Shown here: in pieces, positions 53,359-61,863 of the stretch
How the letters are laid out: the number at the start of each line of letters is the position of its first letter
Position numbering within the stretch: the stretch's first letter is position 1
Assembly: GCA_017942005.1 (NCBI GenBank)
Contig: JAGAVJ010000027.1
Location: 62,001-126,000 of the forward strand
Source: Clostridia bacterium
Lineage (GTDB): Bacteria > Bacillota > Clostridia > Oscillospirales > CAG-272
Length of the DNA: 64,000 nt
Direction: 5' to 3'
Notes under the pieces: generated by a model
What the model was told of the DNA's origin: nothing
The model's database searches: none
The model's input: only the letters and a program-made list of their open reading frames with translations
Translations under genes and position numbers: made by a program

Positions 53359-54051
53359 TTATTTTTGTTTTTCGTATTCTGCGCAGTCAGCGACAAATGC
53401 ACGAAAAAGCTTCTCATGATCCTCTTCGCCTGGCAGCGCCTCCGGGTGCCACTGTACGCCGATGAAAAAACGTGCGCCAGGGCGTTCAATCGCCTCAATG
53501 GTTTTTATGTCATCTTCTGCGTTTGCAGCGATCAAAAAGCCCTTACCGACTGCTTTCACCGCCTGGTGATGATGGCTGTTTGCGTCGATTTCCGTTTTGC
53601 CAAGAATATCATACAGTCGCGTACCGGGGACAATCCTGACAGGATGACGAACATCGCTGTGACTGGGAATATGTTGGTACAGACTGCCGCCGGAAAAAAC
53701 GTTTAAGGACTGTATTCCGCGGCAGATACCGAGCACCGGAATCTGGCTTTGATCCACCTCTGCATACAGCTTTTCTTCAAACACATCACGCACTTCGGCA
53801 ATAGCGCCGCATTCCGGTGTTACTGCTTCGCCGTACAGCTTCGGGTGCAAATCCACACCGCCGGAAAACAAAATACCATCCAAACGTGCACAGAGGTCAT
53901 GCATGACCGTTTGATCGGTATACTGATCCAACATGACTGGCAGTCCTCCTGCGGCAATCACAGCGTTTACATAGCTCTGCCGAATCCACGAACGTTCCCG
54001 TTCTATTTCATATTGCGGCGTTATACCAACCAGCGGTTTTTTTGGCATCAT
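53359..54051 (-). CDS. class I glutamine amidotransferase-like hydrolase (peptidase C26)
   Basis: 230 residues, like gamma-glutamyl-GABA hydrolase PuuD. Catalytic cysteine in LGICRGIQSLNVFSGG near 100, histidine and glutamate in VQWHPEA near 205. FSGGVDLHPKLY near 60 is family-typical. The start MMPKKPLVGITPQYE at 54051 follows TAGGAG at 7 nt; the frame is open upstream to 54105 without support. Substrate probably a gamma-glutamyl amide. Confidence 0.9.
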   Translation of the reverse strand: MMPKKPLVGITPQYEIERERSWIRQSYVNAVIAAGGLPVMLDQYTDQTVMHDLCARLDGILFSGGVDLHPKLYGEAVTPECGAIAEVRDVFEEKLYAEVDQSQIPVLGICRGIQSLNVFSGGSLYQHIPSHSDVRHPVRIVPGTRLYDILGKTEIDANSHHHQAVKAVGKGFLIAANAEDDIKTIEAIERPGARFFIGVQWHPEALPGEEDHEKLFRAFVADCAEYEKQK

Positions 54052-54112
54052 AACAAAACTCCTATGCAATAATTTTTTTGAGAGTAAGGGAATTGCCTCC
54101 TCCATTTTTCCA

Positions 54113-54198
54113 TAAGGGGCGTCATCGCCCCATCATTCAACGTAAGTAAGTATCTTCCGCCGCTAATAAAAGCGGGAGGGGGAAGAACACTTACTTTT
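54113..54198. repeat. hairpin pair related to the leuA upstream cluster
   Basis: ATAAGGGGCG-TCAT-CGCCCC (54116-54131) followed by ATCATTCAAC matches the leuA upstream sequence at 23606. Then AAGTAAGT/ACTTACTT encloses CTTCC/GGAAG and CCGCT/AGCGG (about 54144-54195). Located between two minus-strand genes. Confidence 0.75.
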
Positions 54199-54200
54199 CG

Positions 54201-55112
54201 TTATAAATTCAATAAGACAATGGCTACAATTCCAAGCAAAATGGCTGCCCATTTCTTCCACGATATTTGCTCACCGAAGAAAATTCTCGAGCCAAGCACC
54301 GCAATCATCGGTCCGCCGCCCTGTACCGCAGGATAAACAATCGCGCCGTCCATCAGCGTTGCAAGCAGCACCACCATTAAATTCAGACCAAAGTTTGCAA
54401 ACCCGATCAAAACGATCAAAAGCAGCATCGTATGGGAAAAAAACGTTTTCATCTTGATTCGCTTCTCCACTGGCTGTTTGGAACGCAGGACTGCGAATAA
54501 CACAAAAGACGTCACAGTTGCAAACAGATACGAATATACCAGATACTGGGGAGCATATGCGTTTTCTGATGCCATCGCGTAAACCTTGGAGATCACTGAT
54601 AGCAAACCGTTGCACAGCATAGAAGTCACCGCAAGCGCAATCCATTTGACTGATATTTTCTTCTCACCTGTAATTTTCGGGTTGGTAAAAAGCAGCATAC
54701 AGATCACAAGAAGCACAATTCCGACAATACGGAACAAGGATATCGGTTCATGCAGAAAGCAAAAGGAATAGATCAAGGGAAAAATCAGAGAGAAATTGAC
54801 GATCAGCGTCGTCAAAGACAGCGGACCTTCTTCCAATGCCTTCAGGTTGGTGAACACGCAAATGGAAAAGAAGACGCCGAAAATCGCCGCACAGAGAAGG
54901 CCAAGCGGCGGAATATACAGCGTTTTTGCAGAAATTGATGCATATAGCAGTGCGCCTGTCATTGCTGCCGCAGAAAAACAGCCATTGAATAGCTGCAGCT
55001 CCGCAAGGGAATGACAGCGGCTGTTCGCCGGTTTTAAGCCAACGGCATATATGCCGCTCATGAGGATTGCCAAAACCAACAATGGCATGGCAATTGCAGT
55101 GGATGAATTCAT
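54201..55112 (-). CDS. EamA/DMT superfamily transporter
   Basis: 303 residues, ten predicted membrane helices in two EamA repeats (PLLVLAILMSGIYAVGLKPA at the start; GLLCAAIFGVFFSICVFTNL; ending AAILLGIVAIVLLNL). Such proteins move metabolites or drugs. AAAGGAA precedes the ATG. Substrate unknown. Confidence 0.88.
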   Translation of the reverse strand: MNSSTAIAMPLLVLAILMSGIYAVGLKPANSRCHSLAELQLFNGCFSAAAMTGALLYASISAKTLYIPPLGLLCAAIFGVFFSICVFTNLKALEEGPLSLTTLIVNFSLIFPLIYSFCFLHEPISLFRIVGIVLLVICMLLFTNPKITGEKKISVKWIALAVTSMLCNGLLSVISKVYAMASENAYAPQYLVYSYLFATVTSFVLFAVLRSKQPVEKRIKMKTFFSHTMLLLIVLIGFANFGLNLMVVLLATLMDGAIVYPAVQGGGPMIAVLGSRIFFGEQISWKKWAAILLGIVAIVLLNL

Positions 55113-55350
55113 ATCGGTACGATGTTCCTTTCCATGTTAAGGATTCATTTTGTCATGCATATATCATACCTTTTTTTCTCTATTTTGTCAAGTAGTTTTA
55201 TAAATTTCCTTTTTGGGCGCCGTTTTTTAAAAGGTTCTCCGACTTTCAGAAGGATCACTCCATTTTATAACCCGTGTATGATTGCCTTTGCTGCAATTCC
55301 ACAATGAAATGGTATGCTCTTTTTACAACAGTGAAAAATCAAAGGAAACT

Positions 55351-56340
55351 TCAAAACTGCTTTTTCAAAACAGCGTCACAGATCCATGCATCAACATCTT
55401 CATATACCGTTTGGCGGCAGGTTTCTAAAAGCACCTCATGCCGTGCATCCGGATAGAGCTTGACTGTTACACTGGGGCAGCCGCACACACGAAACAATGC
55501 GGCTGTCTTTCTTACCCCAGCGCCAAAATCCCCCACAGGATCACACTTGCCTGCAATAAACAACGTCGGCATAGGAACCGGTATACGCCGGACAAGAGTG
55601 CCTGCACAAACAGCCATCAATCCGCCGAGCATATCGTCAAACAATCCCGCCGTTGGCGTATGACCGCAGAACGGATCGTCCAAATGCTTTTGTACCGTCT
55701 TTGGATCGGCAGCTACCCAGTCAATCGGCGTCTTCGGATTGTGAATCCGTAAGTTATATAAAAACGCAGAGGAATTGACCGCTAAAGAAAACGGCGCTTC
55801 CCTTCCCTTTTTTTGAATAAATCGCTTTACCAATGCGCGTCCGGCTTCCAGTACAGCTGCTTCATGGTATGCAGTGCCGGAAAGAATCATTCCATCCGCA
55901 AGCATCTCCCACCCCGGAAGTTCCTTTGCTGCGAGCATGCTGCGCACAAGAAAGCTTCCCATGCTGTGTCCCAGTAAAAGATACGGTACATTGGGAAAAT
56001 GCCGCTTTAAAGCCCTCCGCAGCTTCCATAAGTCGGACAGCACCAGATTCCAGCCGTTTTCATTTGCAGAAAACGATCCAAAAATGGGATTCCCTGCACT
56101 GCTGCATACAGTGCTTCTGCCATGACCGCGATGATCCTCCCCACAAAGCGCAACTCCACGCGCACATAAAAATTCCGCAAATTCCCGATACCGCCCAAAG
56201 TGTTCGTCCATTCCGTGTACAAACTGTATGACAGCGCGCAACGGTACACCAGTGTCCGGCAAGTAGAGATCGCCGTAAATTCGCCGTTCCCATTCCATGC
56301 CGTCTCCCTTTCCGAGAAACGAAAAATGAATCAATCGCAT
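55351..56340 (-). CDS. alpha/beta hydrolase (monoacylglycerol-lipase-like)
   Basis: 329 residues, serine hydrolase of the S33/lysophospholipase type. Oxyanion segment VIQFVHGMDEHFGRY near residue 38, nucleophile in LLGHSMGSF near 122, acid in GKCDPVGDFGAG near 270 and histidine in DARHEVLLET near 305. No signal peptide, so cytoplasmic. AAGGAG lies 6 nt before the ATG. Confidence 0.9.
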   Translation of the reverse strand: MRLIHFSFLGKGDGMEWERRIYGDLYLPDTGVPLRAVIQFVHGMDEHFGRYREFAEFLCARGVALCGEDHRGHGRSTVCSSAGNPIFGSFSANENGWNLVLSDLWKLRRALKRHFPNVPYLLLGHSMGSFLVRSMLAAKELPGWEMLADGMILSGTAYHEAAVLEAGRALVKRFIQKKGREAPFSLAVNSSAFLYNLRIHNPKTPIDWVAADPKTVQKHLDDPFCGHTPTAGLFDDMLGGLMAVCAGTLVRRIPVPMPTLFIAGKCDPVGDFGAGVRKTAALFRVCGCPSVTVKLYPDARHEVLLETCRQTVYEDVDAWICDAVLKKQF

Positions 56341-56376
56341 AAAATGCTCCTTTTCTCTGTGTCTTTTATATTTTTA

Positions 56377-56589
56377 ACGTGAGTTCGATAGAATTCTCGG
56401 GGAAAACTTTTTTGAAAAAAAGTTTTCCCCGAACCCTTTTCAAAAAACTTTATATGTATAAATCAAATCAAAACGGTACGTTTTTTGCTTGATTTATACA
56501 TATTTTATTGATTTCTCTGTTTAAAAGTTTTTGCGGTGGAGTTTGAGGAGGTGCTTTTTTCAAAAAGCATCTCCTCATCGAACTCACGT
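56377..56589. repeat. two-hairpin interspersed element, most complete copy (copy 9)
   Basis: 213 bp with perfect 13-bp ends ACGTGAGTTCGAT and ATCGAACTCACGT. Left hairpin GGGGAAAACTTTTTT/AAAAAAGTTTTCCCC, then CCCTTTTCAAAAAACTTT; centre TATGTATAAATCAA/TTGATTTATACATA; right TTTAAAAGTTTTTGCGG and GGAGGTGCTTTTTTC/AAAAAGCATCTCC. No coding capacity. It lies between two minus-strand genes. Confidence 0.9.
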
Positions 56590-56639
56590 ATTTTTATGCT
56601 GCGGTTAGCATTCCCCAAAATCATCTCCGATAAAAGGGA

Positions 56640-56677
56640 AAGAGTTCCCCGTCTTTTGTAAGGCGCGGAACTCTTGT
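56640..56677 (-). terminator. terminator after the OppA-like gene
   Basis: AAGAGTTCC/GGAACTCTT, 9-bp stem with an inner short stem, followed on the minus strand by TCCCTTTT. Confidence 0.7.
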
Positions 56678-56693
56678 ATCTTTTGTTGAAAGG

Positions 56694-58514
56694 TTAAGCT
56701 GCGGGTGCAGCATCGGTTTCATCAGCTGCTTCTGTATCTACAGGAATATAGTTCTCGTAGTTCTTCATCTTGGTCTTTGTAAAGACACGGCCACCATAGA
56801 AGTTGGAACCAATATTGGAGATGACACCGTCCTGGAAGACATAGGTATCATTATTGTAAACCAGCGGGATGATCGGCGCATCTGTCATCAGAAGCTTTTC
56901 TGCTTCGACAAGCTTTGCTGCCATCGCATCACGGGTTTCTGCTGCGTATGCTTCCTCAATTAATGCATCGTAAGCGTCGCTTGCGTAGCCGGAAATGGAA
57001 GGAACATCGGAGAAATTATTGTTCTTGATATCCTTTGCAGAACCGGAGAACGGTACAGCAAACGGAGCAAGCATCGTAAACGGATTTGCGGAAAGCGCCT
57101 GATAATCCATTGCGATGACTTCAAAGTTATATTCACCGGTATCCGCGTCCTTAAAGAACATGTTGGTATACTGGTTAATACCCTTTGCATCAAGTTCTAC
57201 GGAGAATCCAAGGGACTCCCATGTGGACTTGATATATTCAGCAACCTGCTCAGCGCCCTCACGAACTCTGTAGTAGGTCAGCTTGATGCTTCCGGACTTC
57301 ACGCCTGCTTCAGACAAAAGGCTCTTTGCCTTAGAAGCGTCAGCAGCGGCGGAAAGCGTATCGCCTGCCAGCTCACGGAAGGTCTGTCCGCCAAGGGTCG
57401 TTGCATAAACAGGCTTCGGAACAAGTCCTGTTGCAGCTTCTGTTGCATTCAGCATGCCTGCAATGGTATTTCTGTCAAGTGCAACAGAAAGCGCCTGACG
57501 TACCTTTGCATTGGAAAGAACGCTGTGATTGCAGTTCATATACAGGGAATATACAGAGGTACCGTCCTGTGTGTGCACACCGTCTGTATCCGGTGCAACG
57601 TCGGACAGATACATGATCTGATCAGCCGCGGTCTTCAGCGTACCGCCGGTGATATCAACAGCACCTGAGGTGTAATCGTAGTTGAACGCGGTAACACGTC
57701 CGGCAGCATCATAACCAAAATTGATATTCAGTCTGTACGGCGTCACGTCTTTATCAATCTTAACCTCATCATGACCGTCAAGGGAATGATAATAGTCGTT
57801 TCTCTGCAGCGTCAGAGACTTTCCTGTGGAATCCGGGTCCATATTCTTTACGCAGAAAGGACCGGAGGACAGTGTTGTTGCAGACTTCTTGCCCCAGTAA
57901 TCAGAAGAGCTGATATCGCTGTAACGTCCTGCAACATCTTCACGCAGAGGAACCAGTGCAGGAGATGCACAGTATTCAAGGAACAGATCATAATCAATCG
58001 GTCCTTCAAAGGTAATCTTTAACTCCGTGGTATCCAGTGCTTCCAGACCAAGGTCGTCAATGGTGGCGTCACCGTTGCGTACTGCGCGCGCATTCTTGAT
58101 GCCGTACAGCATTGCGCATGCGGTAGACTGATAATCCGGCTCAAGAAGACGCTTCCATGCATAGATGACGTCATCCGCAGAAACCTGACGACCGTCAGAC
58201 CATGCAGTATCGATCAGTTCTACAATCATGTAGTAGTCATTATCTTCAGCGTTTTCTGTGACCTTATAGCTCTTTGCAAGCGCGAGTTCAAGTTCACCCT
58301 TTGCATTGATACGGGTCAGACCCTCGTAAACCAGGCTGAAAAACTTGACAGCAGACGCCTGTGTATACATCTGTGCCGGATCCCAGTTACGGATTTCGGA
58401 GCCAAGGTAGATGTTGATTTCAGCACCCTTGTCATCTTCCTCGGAACTGCCGCAGCTGACCATCATACCGACAATCATCATCATTGCCAGTAAAAATGCC
58501 AGAATTCGTTTCAT
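56694..58514 (-). CDS. peptide/oligopeptide ABC transporter substrate-binding lipoprotein
   Basis: 606 residues of the OppA/SBP_bac_5 family. Lipoprotein signal (ILAFLLAMMMIVGMMVSC, Cys near 21). The family pattern RNWDPAQMYTQASAVKFFSL, then VYEGLTRIN appears near 45; TAWSDGRQVSADDVIYAWKR near 105 and a long C-terminal lobe follow. AGGAGG precedes the ATG. Unlike typical opp loci no permease or ATPase genes are next to it. Confidence 0.92.
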   Translation of the reverse strand: MKRILAFLLAMMMIVGMMVSCGSSEEDDKGAEINIYLGSEIRNWDPAQMYTQASAVKFFSLVYEGLTRINAKGELELALAKSYKVTENAEDNDYYMIVELIDTAWSDGRQVSADDVIYAWKRLLEPDYQSTACAMLYGIKNARAVRNGDATIDDLGLEALDTTELKITFEGPIDYDLFLEYCASPALVPLREDVAGRYSDISSSDYWGKKSATTLSSGPFCVKNMDPDSTGKSLTLQRNDYYHSLDGHDEVKIDKDVTPYRLNINFGYDAAGRVTAFNYDYTSGAVDITGGTLKTAADQIMYLSDVAPDTDGVHTQDGTSVYSLYMNCNHSVLSNAKVRQALSVALDRNTIAGMLNATEAATGLVPKPVYATTLGGQTFRELAGDTLSAAADASKAKSLLSEAGVKSGSIKLTYYRVREGAEQVAEYIKSTWESLGFSVELDAKGINQYTNMFFKDADTGEYNFEVIAMDYQALSANPFTMLAPFAVPFSGSAKDIKNNNFSDVPSISGYASDAYDALIEEAYAAETRDAMAAKLVEAEKLLMTDAPIIPLVYNNDTYVFQDGVISNIGSNFYGGRVFTKTKMKNYENYIPVDTEAADETDAAPAA

Positions 58515-58615
58515 GTGGAAAATTCCTCCTCAAAAATTTACTTGTGCGATTGAGAATCACGTTTTCACGGGCTCCTCTGAAACCGCACAGGAAAACAATG
58601 ATTTCTTTACAGATA

Positions 58616-58644
58616 ATTATATCATCATTTTTAAAGAATAGCAA
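58616..58644 (-). promoter_or_regulatory. promoter for the OppA-like gene
   Basis: On the minus strand TTGCTA (58639-58644), 17 bp, TATAAT (58616-58621), about 100 bp before the start. The remaining A/T-rich gap to 58828 shows nothing. Confidence 0.6.
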
Positions 58645-58828
58645 TATTATATTCGCATAAAAACTGCATCTTCATTGATTTGCACAAATTTGCGTTCTGG
58701 TTTTGTGCAATTTCACCAACATCCGACACGTGTATTTAAAAATCCAATCAAAAATTTGAAAATATGCCTTATTCTTTAACAGAATTTAAAATTCAGTTCA
58801 CAAAATAATGTATATTTTCAAAATCTCA

Positions 58829-59638
58829 TCACATAGGAAGCTGCATATCGGCAGCAACCTCTGCAAGAGATGGATAAACAAAATCCGCTTGATCTTCTTT
58901 TTCTGCTGCGTGATGCTGCTCTGCGGTTGTTTCCCCGGACAAAACCAGTGTTGCGGTCACGCCGTGGCGGCGTCCAAGCGCAATATCGGTATACAGTCTG
59001 TCACCGAAAATGCACATTTCTTCCTTGGTACAACCGGTCACCTCACAGATCATGGAGACGGTATCCGCATAAGGTTTACCAAAAAAACGCGGTTTTATAC
59101 CCGTTGATGCGGTAACAGCCGCTGCAATCGCGCCGGAGTCCGGAATAAAGCCGTTTTCCGTCGGGCAATTGTAATCCGGATGCGTACAGAGGTATTCCGC
59201 ACCGCCTCGAATCAGTCGGCATGCAGCGTCCAGCTTCTCATAGGTCAAGGTCGTGTCAAAGCTGGTAACGACCACATCGGCATGCACGGCATCTGTTGGA
59301 AGGAGCGGGATTCCCGCCGCTTCAAACATAGAGGCAAGCTGCGGTGTTCCCATCAGGTATACCGACGCGCCCGGTCTGTGCAGCTTTAAAAATGCAATGG
59401 TCACATCCCCCGCTGACAGAATTTCCTCTTTCTTTGGTGCAAAGCCAAGCCTTGTCAGCTTTTCCAGATAAAACGCTCCCGAGTGAGAAGCATTGTTGGT
59501 AAAGAACAGCACCCGCTTGCCTGCGAGACGCAGACGGCGGATAAACTCCACTGCGAACGGAAATACCTGTCCGCCTAAATAGATGGTGCCGTCCATATCA
59601 AAGATAAACAGCTTTTTATTTTGCAGAACATCATTCAT
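58829..59638 (-). CDS. HAD-IIA family phosphatase (NagD/pNPPase-like)
   Basis: 269 residues. Motif I FDMDGTIYLGG near residue 12, motif II TNNASHSG near 43, and the motif IV region FGDRLYTDIALGRRHG near 205; the C2-type cap between II and III defines subclass IIA. These enzymes remove phosphate from small metabolites. The start at 59638 overlaps the end of the pantothenate kinase gene by 8 bp, so the two are coupled. Substrate unknown. Confidence 0.9.
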   Translation of the reverse strand: MNDVLQNKKLFIFDMDGTIYLGGQVFPFAVEFIRRLRLAGKRVLFFTNNASHSGAFYLEKLTRLGFAPKKEEILSAGDVTIAFLKLHRPGASVYLMGTPQLASMFEAAGIPLLPTDAVHADVVVTSFDTTLTYEKLDAACRLIRGGAEYLCTHPDYNCPTENGFIPDSGAIAAAVTASTGIKPRFFGKPYADTVSMICEVTGCTKEEMCIFGDRLYTDIALGRRHGVTATLVLSGETTAEQHHAAEKEDQADFVYPSLAEVAADMQLPM

Positions 59639-60488
59639 GAGGCAGTACCCCGATGGTATCAAAATAGGATAATGCGGCGCCGATGACCGTCGCATACCGG
59701 GAATGCTCCGGAATCATAAAATTCACATGAAACATTTCCGATAAATGAGCAAATATCGGTTCCGCCTGCGGCAGAACGGTCAAGTTTCCTGTCAGGACAA
59801 TGTCACGAATCCCGTAGCTCCGCCCGGCAAAAATGCTCATCATGCCTGCGGTTTCAAATACGAGATTGATAATGCCGAGTGCCAGATCCGCACGGCTCGT
59901 GACATCACTGACACGGCCGAAATTTGCAGCAGTCATATTGGAAGCGAGAATCTCTTTTTTTGTCATATCTTTAATTTGCAGATCGACATTTTCCAAAGAG
60001 CCGTCCTTCGCCAGCGCAACGATATGTTCAATCGAATCCATATTCAGCATTTTTTTGGACATCCCCACAAGGGTACCGCCGCCAACGCCGGTACCGCCGA
60101 GATATGTCACCGTCGGATGCAGCGCCGTGTTCGGATAAGCGCAGTGCGAAATGGACGTACCCGTACCCATCGATACAACGATGGCTTCCTCCAGTTTCGA
60201 CAAATAGATACCGCCGTAACCGACACACTGAAATTCTCCGACATGGGAGCACGGACGACCGTACAGCGGTTTATCCACATATGCAGATCCCACGCCTGTG
60301 ATCATGATCTGCTCCACATCGCACAGCTCCAGCGCGTTCTGTGACAGAAATTTACCAAATGCGCCATAGACCGATGTAAGGGGATCGGTTGCACGTACCG
60401 ACATCGGTGCAATCAGCGACATATCCTCATAAAATCCCACAATCTTCGTCGTAGAGCCGCCGATATCAATACCAATGATGGTTTTCAT
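59631..60488 (-). CDS. coaW: type II pantothenate kinase
   Basis: Phosphorylates pantothenate, the first step of CoA synthesis. 285 residues, ASKHA fold. Phosphate-binding loop IGIDIGGSTTKIVGF near residue 4, GVGSAY near 72, VVSMGTGTSISH near 110, YLGGTGVGGGTLVG near 130 and DIVLTGNLTVLP near 235. This is the staphylococcal/eukaryotic-like type. The ATG at 60488 follows GAAAGGAAACC; the open frame extends to 60506. The HAD phosphatase gene overlaps its end. Confidence 0.9.
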   Translation of the reverse strand: MKTIIGIDIGGSTTKIVGFYEDMSLIAPMSVRATDPLTSVYGAFGKFLSQNALELCDVEQIMITGVGSAYVDKPLYGRPCSHVGEFQCVGYGGIYLSKLEEAIVVSMGTGTSISHCAYPNTALHPTVTYLGGTGVGGGTLVGMSKKMLNMDSIEHIVALAKDGSLENVDLQIKDMTKKEILASNMTAANFGRVSDVTSRADLALGIINLVFETAGMMSIFAGRSYGIRDIVLTGNLTVLPQAEPIFAHLSEMFHVNFMIPEHSRYATVIGAALSYFDTIGVLPHE

Positions 60489-60682
60489 ACTGAGGTTTCC
60501 TTTCAAACCGGTTTTTGATGTAGCAATGTCCGGTTTCTCTCCTGCTTTTTAACTGATAGAACTGCAAGCAGCTTTACCCGATTCCCCAAAATCGGAGATC
60601 GGGCTGCCGCATAACCATACGGCAGCCTATAAAATTCGCCTTTTCGCTTTTATGGTTTGAAACGGGAAAACAAAAAAGAGAA

Positions 60683-61084
60683 TTACTTCATTGCAGCAAT
60701 AATTTCGTCAGCCCAGGCCTTTGCCTTTGCTTTATCGTCTTCCTTAATTTTGTCAAGGAACGAAATTGCGCCGCACTTCACATACATGACATTGTCAATG
60801 ACGTTGGTGCCGGCCTTCTTTGCTGTCTCAATCAGAGCGGCAGCGCTGCCTTCCGCACCGTCGATCAGGAATGCGACATTGGCGCTTCTTTCCTTGGTCA
60901 TCTCCGCCACCATGCTGGACAGCTGGTCGTTTGGAACCGATGCTACGAAAACCGTCAGGCGCTCCTTGTCGCAGGGGTATGCCAGAGGCAGCTTATCCCA
61001 TTTGCATCCCTGTGCAGATGCAATGGCTTCGCAATAACCCTCCATTTTTTTCTTTTTCGAGTAGCAGATCACACGCATTTTCAT
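60683..61084 (-). CDS. small protein of unknown function, flavodoxin-like fold possible
   Basis: 133 residues, no recognised family. It opens MKMRVICYSKKKKMEGYCEA and has alternating strand and helix segments (RLTVFVASVPNDQL; ANVAFLIDGAEGSAAALIET; TNVIDNVMYV), which suggests an alpha/beta fold such as flavodoxin, but no flavin-binding loop is clear. No signal peptide. GAAAGGAAGG lies before the ATG. It is 195 bp upstream of the pantothenate kinase on the same strand. Confidence 0.6.
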   Translation of the reverse strand: MKMRVICYSKKKKMEGYCEAIASAQGCKWDKLPLAYPCDKERLTVFVASVPNDQLSSMVAEMTKERSANVAFLIDGAEGSAAALIETAKKAGTNVIDNVMYVKCGAISFLDKIKEDDKAKAKAWADEIIAAMK

Positions 61085-61235
61085 TACAGCATATACCTTC
61101 CTTTCTGGTGATATAATCTGGGGTATGTTACTCCTGTATTATAGTATACCATAAATTTTCCAATCTGTATAGTCCTTTTTCGATTTCTATTTGTGAACAA
61201 TTTTTGAACTATATGTTATATTTTGCAAAAACACG

Positions 61236-61264
61236 TTGACAAAACCGTAAAAAATCAGTATTAT
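61236..61264 (+). promoter_or_regulatory. promoter for the acyl carrier protein gene
   Basis: TTGACA (61236-61241), 17 bp, TATTAT (61259-61264). Confidence 0.8.
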
Positions 61265-61335
61265 ATATCTGTATTATTATAAGGAGTTTTGTACCTTTGC
61301 AAACGCTCCATCCAGATCAGAAAGGATCATCACAC

Positions 61336-61566
61336 ATGATGTATGAAGCATTTAAAAAACTGCTTGTGGAACAAATGAATATTGAGGAAGCCGACATAAA
61401 GCCTGAGGCAGAGCTTGTTTCCGACCTTGGCATCAACTCCTTGGAGCTTGCCGACTTGATTTTCAGCTGTGAATCCACCTTCAATATTGAAATCGATGAA
61501 GAGGACTACAAAAAATTCCTCACCGTCGGTGATGTTGTTGCATATCTCGAAGAAAAAACAAAATAA
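61336..61566 (+). CDS. acyl carrier protein
   Basis: 76 residues with the typical four-helix pattern. The phosphopantetheine serine is in DLGINSLELADL near residue 37; the residue before it is Asn instead of the usual Asp of DSL. Acidic second helix and loop (ESTFNIEIDEEDYKKF). Two starts compete: ATG 61336 after AAAGGATC, annotated, and TTG 61297 after AAGGAG, which would add 13 residues. The gene is alone, away from fatty-acid genes, so it may serve another acyl pathway. Confidence 0.88.
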   Translation: MMYEAFKKLLVEQMNIEEADIKPEAELVSDLGINSLELADLIFSCESTFNIEIDEEDYKKFLTVGDVVAYLEEKTK

Positions 61567-61740
61567 TCCCCTCCCACCCCCTCTCTCCCGTTTTCTCTCC
61601 CATTACCATACAAAATTCATCGTTTCATCATGATCATGGCTTTTGACAAAAATCATCGTTATGACCATGGCTTTCGCGTCAGCGGAACCTTATTTTTGAT
61701 TCTCAGACTATTCTCCTACAGCAAGTATGAGAGAGACGAA

Positions 61741-61771
61741 AAAGATCGGTATTGATTTCCGGTCTTTTTTC
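61741..61771 (+). terminator. terminator after the acyl carrier protein
   Basis: AAAGATCGG/CCGGTCTTT (with one G-T pair) and a run of six T. Before it the 61567-61610 stretch is almost pure pyrimidine on the plus strand, and 61621-61680 holds an imperfect direct repeat (CATCATGATCATGGCTTT, CATCGTTATGACCATGGC). Confidence 0.7.
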
Positions 61772-61863
61772 ATATACGTTTTGTATCCTGCATTTTTCCC
61801 CTACAATCAATACCGGCATACACCGCAAAAAATAATATACAAACGGAAAGGATTCGTTTTACC

